NCBI GenBank assembly: GCA_033819885.1
Contig: JAQYUZ010000012.1
Location: forward strand, 248,001-312,000
DNA length: 64,000 nt
Source of the DNA: Microbotryomycetes sp. JL201
Taxonomy: Eukaryota > Basidiomycota > Microbotryomycetes
Reading direction: 5' to 3'
A program made the position numbers and the translations under genes. Each line of letters starts with the position of its first letter. The first letter of the stretch is position 1. Below, piece after piece: positions 1-12,483 of the stretch. The notes under the pieces are model-generated. The model saw only the letters and a list, made by a program, of their open reading frames with translations, was not told the origin of the DNA and ran no database searches.

Positions 1-1322
1 CCGATCAGAATAGCCGCGCCTTGTTTATGAGCGCAACTCACCCATGATTGTTGGCTCGACTGCCACAACGTGAGAGCTCAGAACGCGAGCGAGCGGCTTG
101 ATGCCGTAGCGCTTCAGAGCCGCCTCGCTAACGACAACGTTGGAAGCAGCTCCATCACAAATACCACTTGCGTTACCCGCACTGACAGTGCCATCTTTCT
201 TGAAGACGAGAGGAAGTTTACCGAGACTCTCCATTGTAGATTGGGGGCGCGGATGCTCGTCAACGGCGAATTGTTCGGGTTCGGCTCCCTTCTTGCGCGC
301 CGGAATGGCGACCGGCGTGATTTCCGCTTTGAAAGCGCCCGCATCGTACGCTAGCGTGGTGACGCTGGACATCAGCCAACTTTGTTGCAACACTATTTGG
401 ACGAGCCTCACCGGTTTTCCATCTCTGCTGGGATTGCAGCGCGTATTCGTCACAGTCTTTTCGCGTGATACCGTACTTGTCAGACAAGTTCTCTGCAGTA
501 ATGCCCATAGGGGTCGGTTTGGGGACCCGGTCCGTTAGGGCTGCGAGCAGCGAGTCTTCCAGTTTCAGGTCGAATCCGTATTTCTGCAGGAATTAAATTT
601 CCGAGTCACTATCGGTTGTCGGATCACTGTACAAGCTGGTACTCACGTTACCCCATCGCGAGGCCCCGGACAAGTGGTCTGCACGATCGCGCTCCTCAGC
701 CTTTGGGTCGAGATCGAAAGTCAAGCGAGCTTACAAGGTGCACCAGACATTGACTCTGTACCGCCCGTCAAGACTACATCAGCTTCACCGAGACGGATGT
801 CTTTCTGCGCTTGAATGACTGCCTCGAAGCCGCTTCCGCACAATCTGAAGGTGGCGAAGGGTTAGGCTGAGTATCTGTCTCTGTCTCTTGCTTGCGCACC
901 TGTTGACGGTCAAGGCGGGCACGTCGACCGGTAATCCACTGAGATGACCGACATGGCGAGCCAGATAGGGTCCAGAAGGATCGCTTTGCACGACAGCGCT
1001 ATAAGACGACCAGTTAAATGTTAGATCGCTCGTTCGGGCGTAGAGCTGGAACAGTGACGTACCCAAAGTAGACTTGGTCTACCTTTGTGCCTTCGGGCAA
1101 GTCTGCGAGAGCTGCCTTGCCTGCGAAGCCACCAAGCTACTCGTGAATGACCCAAAGTTGCGCGTGCAAGCGTTGCGAGGCCATCAGCACCGAGCCGCAT
1201 TCAACCGTGCAGACACATGGGGGCCGCACCTGAGCAGCCGTGAACGACTTGAGCTTGCCACCAAACGCTCCAAAGGCTGTGCGACGACCGGCAGCGATGT
1301 AGACGCCTGCAGCTGACGACAT
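1..1322 (-). CDS. 3-ketoacyl-CoA thiolase (ACAA2/acetyl-CoA acetyltransferase type), C-terminus cut off by the window edge
   Basis: Thiolases cleave 3-ketoacyl-CoA with CoA, or condense two acetyl-CoA. The start at 1322 ([18 protein letters not shown]) is the first in-frame ATG; the upstream extension of that frame has only a TTG. Successive exons give the family landmarks: YLARHVG, PALTVNR, the active-site cysteine in CGSGFEAV (about 838), [27 protein letters not shown], and DEHPRPQ followed by [20 protein letters not shown]. The exon ending DPTIMG-like (VEPTIMG) stops at a GTGAGT donor at 41, so the C-terminal His and Cys catalytic motifs lie outside the window. The YLARHVG region resembles the ACAA2 branch more than peroxisomal Pot1. 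No clear presequence is visible, so mitochondrial or cytosolic location is open. At least five introns interrupt the visible part. Confidence 0.92.
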
Positions 1323-1610
1323 GACGGCGAGCGGCAGAGGAATAGCGACGATTGAGTCAAGACGAGCGGTAGCGTGCCTCTTTGAAGCAAACTTGATCGA
1401 TAACAAAGAACCGTGGCGGGGAGTAGGCGCGCGTATGGCAAGACTCAGCAACAGCGGCCCTCGGCAACTCGGGCTAAGCGAACCCGCAGCAACTCGCAAT
1501 GATTACTCGTTTGACCAAAAGCGAGGAACTGCTTGAAAATGCAAAGCAACTGAGGTGACAACAACATATAGGGAGACAGGGGATTTCTCGGGTAAATTGT
1601 TTCTGCAGCG

Positions 1611-3201
1611 CTAGATTGTTCCGGATGCATTGTGAGGTGCACCTGGCCGCACATCATGAAGTGCGGAAGTCGGGATGCCAGATCGACTTGCCGGCGCGCT
1701 TCCTTCACGATGACGCAAACGCTTCTCATCGAACAGAATATCCTTTTCTGTCGTTTTGATGCTCTTTTCCGCCTTGGCGCGCAGGAGTTTCGTGTGGTCA
1801 AGCCTCCCTTGAGCCTGCGCAAAGTACTGCGAAGCTTCTTCCAACCTCATACGAGCTGCATTCCACGTCGTCTCCTGCTCAAGCTCGCGTTCCACCAACT
1901 CGGCTTGCCACTCGCGAAGAACTTGCAGCGTTTCTCGTTTGTTCTGAATGCGTTCGGCTAGGTACTCCATGTCGGCGTTCGCAATGATAGACTGAGCTCC
2001 CGCAGAAGCATACACTGGCGGTTGATAAGCCTGTACGGGGCCAAGCTTGACATCGCGAGCAGCACGCTCCGGTCCGAGCAACTCGGGCGACGGAGAATGC
2101 CTGCTTGACGACTGTTCGCCTTCTTCTGTGTGTCAATTACGAGGTGAGATCAATTTGAGGGTATTCCCGGTCTCGACGTACCACCGTCGACCTGTTGACT
2201 GATATCCTGCGGATTTGCATTTGCCCGCACGGGGACCATCACACCAAAGGTCTGCTTCTTCACGGATGCCGGGCGCATAACAGGGGCGACTAGAGCATCT
2301 CCGACGGCATTTGAACTGTCCTCTTCGCTGCTAGAGGTGTCTTTTTGTGATTTCCGCCTTCGCTTTTTGGGTGCCCGCCTGTTCTTTCCAAGGTTGGTGG
2401 GAATAACGTCTGATCCATGCCGAGGAATTGCGACGACAGGACTGGACGTTGTACAGATCAGTGTTCGTATCTTAGTCGGTCGCTCGTTGCTCTCGAATGC
2501 TTACGAAATCTCCAAGGCGAATTGCAATCGCGTTTGCCAAGCGACGATCCCCGTCTTGACTTTTTCAAACCTCTCGCGATTGAAATGAGCTCCGCTCGTG
2601 TCGAAGTCGAGTACAAAAGTACGAGTACCTTCAGATTGGAGAGTTGGCGGCGAGCCAGCAATTGTTTAAAGTCCGGACGACCGGGACTCACCTGCGGTGG
2701 TGTTGGCGGAGACGACCATGTGGACGATTGAGCCAAGCTCTGGTGTGCGCCTCTCGATGATGACCTGCAAAGATGGTCGCGGTGTCAAGTCACGTGCCTG
2801 TTTGTCCGATCTCCAGAACTGACCCTGAGCTGCGAGATATGACGAGGCGGAAGGCTTGCCACCGTACTGACCTGGTTGCCACTCTTGATGCGCTCGTACG
2901 TTGCATTGACACTGACGTATTCGATAGTGATCTTGTCCGTGCTGAACGAGGCCCTCAGGCGCGCAGAGCCCATCAACACCGCTTGGCCACAATGTTCACC
3001 GAACTCAAATGATCGTTTCCCCTCAAAATACACCTCGCTATCGTCAAGAGTGACCTTGTTCAGCCAGAATTGGAGCGGCGGAGTGGATGAAGGAGGCCTG
3101 GGCGTCTGTCCTATCGCCTCCATGCCATTGATGAGCTTGACATCGCTGCTCCCGTTATTTGTCGCCGCATGCTGCGAGTGAGATGGCCCTGCGACCGCCA
3201 T
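1611..3201 (-). CDS. Unrecognised nuclear coiled-coil protein
   Basis: I do not recognise this protein. The start ATG at 3201 opens MAVAGPSHSQHAATNN, followed by a globular-looking segment (FWLNKVTLDDSEVYFEGK, then SFEFGEHCGQAVLMGSA) and, after an intron, VIIERRTPELGSIVHMVV. A third exon near 2530-2640 reads LDFDTSGAHFNRERFEKVK. A fourth (about 2180-2400) carries a basic nuclear-localisation-like run, RRAPKKRRRKSQK, and then a Ser/Glu acidic patch. The last exon (stop at 1611) is a predicted coiled coil rich in Glu, Gln, Arg and Leu. Frame continuity across four inferred introns and the composition support a real gene; nucleus and self-association are inference. It lies tail to head with the BRCA2 homologue, 155 nt from that gene's stop, on the same strand. 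Confidence 0.6.
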
Positions 3202-3356
3202 TTTGGGCGGCGGTCAGGGTCTGCAGAGCGAGGGAAGGCGGCTCAAGCGCCACTGCATTCCACCGAGCTCGAAATGTAGCACATACTTGCAAAGCATCAA
3301 AATAGGTAAATTATTCAAGCAACACAACTGCAAAGCGATTGAAAAACCCTGGCATG

Positions 3357-6300
3357 TCACAATCTGCGCCATCGACTGTCGCGGCGAGTCGCCAAAGTCA
3401 CTTCGGTAGTCTTGCGGTGCCACGTGCCTTTTGGCATAACATTCGAGAGCTGTAAAAGAACGACACTGATCAGCTCAAGTTCGTGAAGACCAGGCGTAGA
3501 GGACGTTTCACGACTCACAAGGTAACGCTTGCCCTCTTTCAAAAAGTCGTTGCCGAGCTCGTTCGCGTCCCACAAAGTTAGCAATGCTGTTCTGGGCGAT
3601 TTCCCCTTGCTCAGTGGCTGAGCATCTTTGATTCGAGCGACGCGAAAGTTGCGAACATCCCGTGGAGAACACATGCGCTGTGACCAAATTGGCAACAAAA
3701 ATTGTCAGCGCGACTTTCAATAGGTCTCACGGACGGCTGTGTCTCACGTTGAGCTCTGATTCAATGTCATCATCAACGACACTCCTCGTATCTCCGTGTT
3801 GACACAGGATCTCAAGAAGGCCGCGAATTTGCGTCGCTGAGAGTCGGCTGATGAATGAAGCTTTGTTCTTACTCGCCTCGAGCCGCTGCAGAACGTCATC
3901 CAGCGACTCCTCGGCTACAAAAGTAGAATGAGTCTCAATTAAGGATCAAGATGGCAGCGAGACTGACACGACTGCGTCTCGGGCGAGGCCGCCAAATCAG
4001 CAGAGAAGCCTTCGAACGCTTCTTGCAACCGCTCAATGAGCTTGACTTTGCGACCCCTGGACGACTGACGGTTGTCCAAGATCTTAGCCTGTGCCATGTT
4101 ACGAGCCCGCTAAGGGATAGACAAGCTTCAGCATGTGCAAAGGTCTCGTTAACTGTTCTTCACACACCGCCCACTCTTCGGCTCTCGTCCGTTCTTCAGC
4201 TTCGTTCCAGGTTTCGGAGCTTCCTCCGCCTCTCGACATGTCGACGTAGCCGGTTGGGAAGAGCCTCTCAACGACAACGTCAAGCTGAGCAATGAGTCCA
4301 CCATCTGAAGTCAAGCTGCCGAGACTTGCGGTAAAAGTTTGGTCGACGAAGCCAAGCTTGGCATGCCACGGAGCAAGTGTCGAGCTGTTTCCGGTGATGG
4401 AGAGCTTTTGGCGCTACTCATCAGAAGCGAGATGCGAAGCTTTTTCGGCCCTGCTCACCTGACAGGTGGTCCACGCTTCCAGTGGGTCTACGCCATCTCG
4501 TGAGCCTTCCAGCTGCCAATGAGTATATCAGTACATACGAATGGTCGCCCTTCCTCACTAGACTGACTCTGGAACCAACAAGAACCAACTTGCTGCCGAC
4601 AACAATTTTTTCCCGCTGAGTGGCGTTCTGCAACGCGACGTCGACACTAGCACTGATTCGGTACCATCCATCGGTCAAGATCAGAGCAGAAGGTCGCCTG
4701 CTGCCGCTGACACTGAGATCTTGCTCATCCAAGTAACAGATTTCTGCCACACATAGTACGATTGGCAAGGCGGCAGATGAGTCGCGTTCAAGGATGCGTT
4801 TGATGCTCGATCGCTGTGCTTGGTTAATCTCTCGTTCGTATCTGACGAGAGTCGCAGAGTCAGCATAGACTATGTGCGACTTGATGATGATGAGGTAACG
4901 CACCGATACTTTAGTTGATCCAGAACCTTCTCGAAACGCCACATGGCGGCAAAAAGATCGGGTCGCGCTTTGATATAAGACGCAAGCTTCCATACGATCA
5001 TCGACCAATGATTTTGAACCCATGTCGATGACACAAGGCATTCTGCGGGAGCCACAGAATCCTGCAAGCTCTGGTACGCCGCGACAAAGCCACGGTTGCA
5101 AGGCATAAGGATGTTTGCTGCAGAGCTCAGAGTGATTTGCAAAAGCTCAAGGGGCCTGCGACCTGGACTAATCAGCATCGAAGTGCGTTGCCGCACCTTG
5201 CCAAGACGTACACATGCATCTTGCGGTAGAGTTCGGCAGCAAAAAGTTGTGGGTGCATGCCAAATGACTTGAGGGGGAAACGTTCTCCGTGGACTAAGGA
5301 AACCCGGATGAGTTCAGCATGAAAGGCGCCTCGATTAGTGCTCACCCGAGAGGTCGAAGACTGGCTGGACATTGCTCTTTGCTTTCATGGACACGGTCTT
5401 CTCGGATGACTGTTTTGAATTTTCCGTGTCCGGCGTATTCAGCCCAGCTGGTGTCAGGTTTTCTGGCCTGCGGCCATTTTTGAATGGGGTCGTAAACTTT
5501 TGCTGAAGCGAGTCGGAGCGCTTGCGCGGCGTCATTCCCAGGTTGAGCCTACGCACGGCGGGCATTTGCTTTTGCTGTGGCTTTGCAGTAGGTCCAGCTA
5601 GGGGCGAGCGAAAGGCAGCTGGTCTCGGAGTGAAAAAATTCGTACCGTTGAAGGATCGGGCTGGCTTTGATGGAGTCGACTCCAATGGTCGGGCCAAAGG
5701 ATGCCTTCGTGCGGCTGGTTGAAAGGCCCCAGGCGCAGCAGTGCCCGTGGCAGGGAGGAGCTCGTTTCTTGACACCAACGCATTTGTCTTTTCATCGCGA
5801 GCCTGAGGGGCCGAAGCATCTTGACTGTCCGGCAATGGAAGAATGTGGCTGTCATATGGTTCGTCCTGCTTCTCGTTCACAATTGCTGGACTCGAAACGG
5901 TTTCCGATGGTTCGAACACAGTCGGCGACGAAGGTTTGACCGGCAGCGCAGATGAAGCCATTGACGTAACAGGACGATGTTGGAGAGTCTGTCCAAGTGT
6001 ATCGGACAAGCTGATTGGAGGCGATGAGCTCTGGATAAGGGCCACCGCACGTGCGTGCGTTTCCTTTGAGAACGCCGGGTCCGTGCCGTGTCCAATTGCA
6101 TGAAAGCCTGGACTAGATGGCAAGCGAGGTAATTGAGCGCTCTTGTCCCGTTTTCCAGCCACTTGGAAGCCCAATGACAAGGTCTGCGGCTCGGAAGCAG
6201 CTTTTGCCTCGCCTTCAATGTCCTTATCCTCCTCGAGCAATGCCCTGGCACGTTTGAGTGCAGTCTCGGACATGCTGACAGGTTTGAGATTGGCGAACTG

Positions 6301-7182
6301 GAATACTCCAGCCTGAGCGACGTCGCCTTGCGCAGCAAAACCGAATCTGGCGAACAATGCTTGATTCGCCGCAGCTTCTTCGGCCGTCTCTTGAAAGTCG
6401 TCGCTGCTTGCTATATCCGGCTGACGCCAAGCATTCGACGCTGTCTGAACGAATATGGCAGATTCTTCGAAGTCTAGGACCTCATCCGCTACATTGTCCC
6501 ACATGTCGTCGCCTTCAAATTCTTCCTCGTCGGTCTCTTCCACGTGGCCGAACTTCTCGATCGGAATGATAGCCATATGGGCTTCATCCATCTTGGTAGC
6601 TTCCATGAACACGCCAGAGTCGTCCGCGCCATCGGCAGCTACAGGAGATGAGACAGCAGCCTCCTGAGCGCGTTCGGTGCTGTCGTCATCGTGGATCGTC
6701 TCGAGCCGACTTGCAGACCTGCTTGTGCGCAGGCGCCGCAACTTGAGAGGACTGTTGCCATGATTGTTGTGATCTGATGAGGGAGGACAGTCAAAGTCGG
6801 CCATGTCAAGCTCAGCAAAGTCGTCCGCCCCGCTTTCGCTGTCTGCACCAGGAAGAGGTTGATTGAGCAGCACGTCGATGTGTCGTGTGAGTGATATAGC
6901 CGTGTTCAATTGACTTGAGAGTAGCTGAGAGTGCTCGGAGCGACTCGCTGGAATGTCAGTCGCGTCGACGCTCAAACCGCGCGAGACGGAACTAGCTGGG
7001 CCAGTCATTGCCGCACATTCCACATCCAGAAGACGTCTTCTCTTGGTTTGATGCACGTCTGAGTTGAATGCCATCGCGTCACCATGCTTGGGCAATCCTG
7101 CAGCACCGATCGGTCGCACAAAAGGCGTTGACATCTCGAGCGAGGCTTCAAACAAGCCCTGCAATGGTGCATCGTCTTCCAT
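3357..7182 (-). CDS. BRH2: BRCA2 homologue (Brh2-like), Rad51 mediator of homologous recombination
   Basis: BRCA2 proteins load Rad51 onto single-stranded DNA with the partner Dss1. The ATG at 7182 is the first in-frame one; the frame is open upstream only from a TTG. The N-terminal part is about 600 disordered residues with one clear BRC repeat at about residues 290-316 (FQFANLKPVSMSETALKRAR), where the F-x-x-A and the downstream helix match the Rad51-binding consensus; a degenerate second copy follows at about 357-381. The remaining exons give the DNA-binding domain: FPLKSFGMHPQLF, the helical domain (NHWSMIVWKLASY, DQLKYRY), REINQAQRSSIKRILERDSS, OB1 (LTDGWYRISASVD), DVVVERLFPTGYVD, a short Glu/Arg-rich tower-like region, and OB2 (KGKSPRTALLTLWDANELG). 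It ends in LATRRDSRW, also a BRCA2 landmark. Seven or more short introns. The order of domains matches Ustilago Brh2 rather than the multi-BRC human protein. Confidence 0.92.
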
Positions 7183-7477
7183 GGCGTCTGGAATCGGCGT
7201 CAGAGGCGACGAGCTAGGGGGTAACGGTGTCAATTTGACGGCGCCTTCATGGGTGGAGGGCAAGCCGGAGCCCGCCCATCATTGTGCTCTGGCCAGCACG
7301 CTGCTACGATCATATCAAATTCACATCCGGGCGGCAGCAGCTCAACTCTTTGATTGAAGCTTGTCTGTCATCGTGAACTCGCTCAGCCGCCTGCTGCGCT
7401 CGTCTTCGCCTGCCTCGGCAGCGTCGACCGAGCAGCGAGCCTCAAAAGGACCCCCAAGCCCATCACAATACATCAGA
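7183..7477. promoter_or_regulatory. Shared divergent promoter region of BRH2 and IST1
   Basis: These 295 nt separate the two divergent start codons and must hold both core promoters. I see no TATA element or clear MluI-box cluster. The BRH2-proximal side is open in the BRH2 frame from a TTG at 7263, which I take as 5' leader. Confidence 0.5.
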
Positions 7478-8766
7478 ATGCCTTCACAAGGAGCTTGGAA
7501 TCCTGCTCGTGCCAAAATACAACTCAAGTGCGTCATGCGTGGCTCACGGTTACCGCGATTTCACGGCCCCACTTGGGACTGACGCAACAGCCGCACTTCA
7601 TTACGTCTGCAGACTGTCGATACAAAGATTACGGCTGCTTTCGACCAAGAAGACTCAGGTGAACAAATCCACCAGACGAGAGATTGCAGCATTGCTCGAG
7701 AGGGGTAAACTCGAGACTGCCAGAATCAAGGTCGAAGGTGTCATGGGTGAGGACATGATGGTCGAGCTGCTCGAGGTTCTTGAACTGTACTGCGAGCTTT
7801 TACTGGCTCGTTTCGGCTTGCTTGAAGTCAATAAGTACGCGAAGCCTGCTTTGGCGCGAGGCAGCATCTGACAGGGAGCATGTGGCGCAGAGACATAGAT
7901 CCGGGTGTCGAGGAGGCAGTCACCGGCATAATCTACGCCGCGCCCAGGTCAGCATTTGCGAAACTCAGGGATCGCTGGAAGCTTATACACTCACACAATC
8001 CGCTGTCGCTGCAGGACGGAACTGAAGGAGCTGCACGTGCTGCGCGAGATGCTCATGTCAAAAGGCGGACGCGATTTTGCAATTGCTGCAATCGACAACG
8101 AAAACAACTGTGTTCCTGAACGGGTAGGACCGGGCGAAAGTATGCGTATCGACACGAAGCTGACACGGCGCCCCAGATCACTTCTAAGCTTGTGATCGCT
8201 CGTCCACCAGATGAGCTGGTCGACATGTACCTCTTCGAGATAGCCAAAGCCGTGAGCTTCGTCGCTTTGAGTACGTAAGCGACCGTCTCTGACCGGTATC
8301 TCCGGCTTTATGCAGTATTCGGTCGACTGGACTCCAGAAAATATGGCAATTGGCGGATCGAGCGATCACAAAGAGGTGAGCATAAACGCTGTATACAAAG
8401 CGCACCTGGTCTGATAGTCTCGAACCACAGACCACGGAGTCATCAACAGCGAACGCTCCGTCCACACCGGCGAAACAAGTTGCCAGCGTGCCACATTTTG
8501 ACGGGGAATCCGGCTTTCCACAAACTCCTCCTGTTGATCCGAAAGCCGCGGACCACACAGTTATTCTTAAGACTAGCCTCCCCTCGCCTGGGTTGGTCGC
8601 GCCACCGGCTCCGCTTTCAACAGCAGCACCGGCAGATTCGCAAGGATCAGCCTCTGCAGTTTCGAACACGGCGGGGTCCACAATTGGTGCCAACAGCGCC
8701 AAGAAGGCAGACGATGATGCTTTTGAGGCCCTACGGGCGCGTTTCGCAGAGCTCAAACGAAAATAA
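7478..8766 (+). CDS. IST1: IST1-like ESCRT-III regulator of Vps4
   Basis: IST1 binds Did2/CHMP1 and Vps4 at endosomes and tunes multivesicular-body sorting. The start at 7478 gives MPSQGAWNPARAKIQLK, the amphipathic N-terminal start typical of the family. After an intron come IQRLRLLSTKKTQVNKSTRR, EIAALLERGKLETARIKVE and LELYCELLLARFGLLE, the first helices of the ESCRT-III fold. Further exons give EEAVTGIIYAAPR, LHVLREMLMSKGGRDFA, CVPERV and ARPPDELVDMYLFEIAK. A Ser/Pro/Ala linker leads to the C-terminus FEALRARFAELKRK, which fits an MIT-interacting motif for Vps4. About five short introns. It is transcribed away from the BRCA2 homologue, and centrin follows 184 nt downstream on the same strand. 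Confidence 0.93.
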
Positions 8767-8950
8767 GACATCGCGCAACAAGATCCTGACCCTGTGCTTG
8801 TTAAACTATTGAGTGTCAAACCATGAAATGTTTTCGCGTTCGATTGGTAAATTGCGTTCAATTGGCTAGTGAATTGCGACGGTCCTCTTACCACTGTCCA
8901 GTCCGCTCATAACGTGACGGTCGCCTGGCTAGTCCGCACCAGAACTTGCC

Positions 8951-9689
8951 ATGTCTTTCGCCTCAGGCAAGAAACCTATGAGGACAGCCGGTATTTCGTC
9001 AAGGCACCACAGTCACCAAACCGCGGCGTCCCTGTCTCCCGACCAAGTACAAGAGGTCCGGGAGGCGTTCGAGTTGTTTGACATGGACAAAGATGGCCGA
9101 ATTGACTACCACGAGCTGAAGGTGGCTTTGCGTGCCCTCGGGTTCGACTTGAAGAAGGCGGAGGTGCTCAAACTGCTGCGAGACTCGAGTGCAGACGGCT
9201 ACATGACCGCGGACACGTTTCATAGAGTCTGTGAGTGAATTGCATTACATTAAACACCGCGTTCGTGGTCGTCAAAACACCTGCTGACGCGTTGCGACGC
9301 GTCGTCGGGTCGTCGGCTGCAGTGGAACGGATGATTCTCGATCGGGATCCAATGGACGAGCTGAGGAGAGCATTCAAACTATTTGATGAAGACAATACAG
9401 GCAAAATCTCTCTACGGAACCTAAAAAAGGTGGCGAGAGATCTGGGCGAGAATCTCGGCGATGACGAGCTGTACGTTCGTGCCAAACATGTTCCAGTATC
9501 ACTCTGAGGATACAAGAGTCTGATTCCGTATCCTTACTCAGTCAAGCGATGATCGACGAATTTGACCTTGACCAAGACAACGAAATTTCAGAACAAGAAT
9601 TCATTGCGTGAGTGACGCACAGTGCCACACGAGATATCATGGCTCACATGCTGCATCCCACTCGTAGGATCATGGCCGACGATGTCTGA
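8951..9689 (+). CDS. CDC31: Centrin (Cdc31-like EF-hand protein)
   Basis: Centrins are four-EF-hand calcium sensors. Fungal Cdc31 acts in spindle pole body duplication, in the TREX-2 mRNA export complex and on Sfi1. The ATG at 8951 opens [14 protein letters not shown], a short basic tail, then [20 protein letters not shown] (EF1, intact D-x-D-x-D loop), [15 protein letters not shown], a weak EF2 ([14 protein letters not shown]), EF3 ([19 protein letters not shown]) and EF4 ([16 protein letters not shown]). The last tiny exon encodes only the end IMADDV and the stop at 9687-9689. The linker motif [14 protein letters not shown] is diagnostic of centrins rather than calmodulin. Loop 2 lacks the usual acidic spacing and probably does not bind calcium, as in many centrins. 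At least three short introns. Confidence 0.95.
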
Positions 9690-10443
9690 ACTTATTTGGT
9701 ACGCCCTTGATAGTTGTAAAGTATTTTTGAGATACCCAGACAACACAGTGCGACGGCGATTGCAGGAGTTTGAGATGTCCGGCACCGTTCGGGGCTGCTC
9801 GGATCCGCTTATGAGTATGATTTTTGTGCCACCGGGAGTGAGGACCGAGTGAAGTGGGAGACGGAGATGTCTGACCGTCGACGTCATTTCATTGGATTCG
9901 CCGTGAAACTGGCGGCGAGCGGCACAATCGTACACCAAATGCAATGGCCTTACAAGCAGTCAAGCTGGTTAATAGATGGTACATGACATGTCTCGCCATC
10001 TGCATTTGGAATCGTTTCGAGAGGATCGGATCGTTTAGTTGCCGGGCTCATCTTGAGCGATCAACGACAGGTAGTTTGCGTTTCGCCGAAACCAAGCGGT
10101 CTTCGCACGAGTAAGTCTACAGCAAGCACACAGTGCTCTCTGCTCGTCTCTGATGCTCTCGCTCTACACCGATTACTGACACTGGCGGCTTTCATCGTCT
10201 TGCCCCCGGCTTTGTTGGCTCGGTCGCGCTGTGGGGCTGATCAGATGTCTGCACCTGCATCTCGCCTGCAGCAAGTGACTCAGCAATTGACTCCACCCAA
10301 AGGAGGTACGTCTGGGGACCTCGTGACATCCGACTGTGCATACACTCTGCGTCGGTCGGCGCCTCGTGACCGTGCGCGACTGCGGCCATCGTCGGACTTT
10401 TGACTGACGCCGCTCCCTCGGCCGCTTGCCCACCTATCTTGCG
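9690..10443. other. Intergenic region upstream of aspartate aminotransferase
   Basis: A 754-nt gap without a supported gene, unusually long for this window. Short open frames on both strands show no recognisable protein. It holds the centrin 3' end and the promoter of the aminotransferase. I see no tRNA-like cloverleaf and no repeat. Confidence 0.5.
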
Positions 10444-12366
<1,923 letters not shown>

Positions 12367-12483
12367 CATAGAGAGTTTGTTACGAGTTGAAGCCTGTTGA
12401 CCAGATGACATGTGGTAATAGAACTTTGGATGCAGTGAACTTCGACGTCTTGCCACACTGAACGTCACGTGCGCGGAAGGATC

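Noticed and set aside
1322-1499. Possible mitochondrial presequence upstream of the thiolase ATG
   Set aside because: The Arg-rich frame begins with TTG at 1499 and has no ATG before 1322, so I treat it as leader. An upstream exon cannot be excluded.
5877-6338. Several 60-150 codon frames antisense to the BRCA2 homologue
   Set aside because: They overlap the long disordered coding exon of the BRCA2 homologue and show Arg/Ser/Leu-rich shadow composition.
7182-7263. N-terminal extension of the BRCA2 homologue from 7263
   Set aside because: The frame begins with TTG, not ATG; the first in-frame ATG is at 7182.
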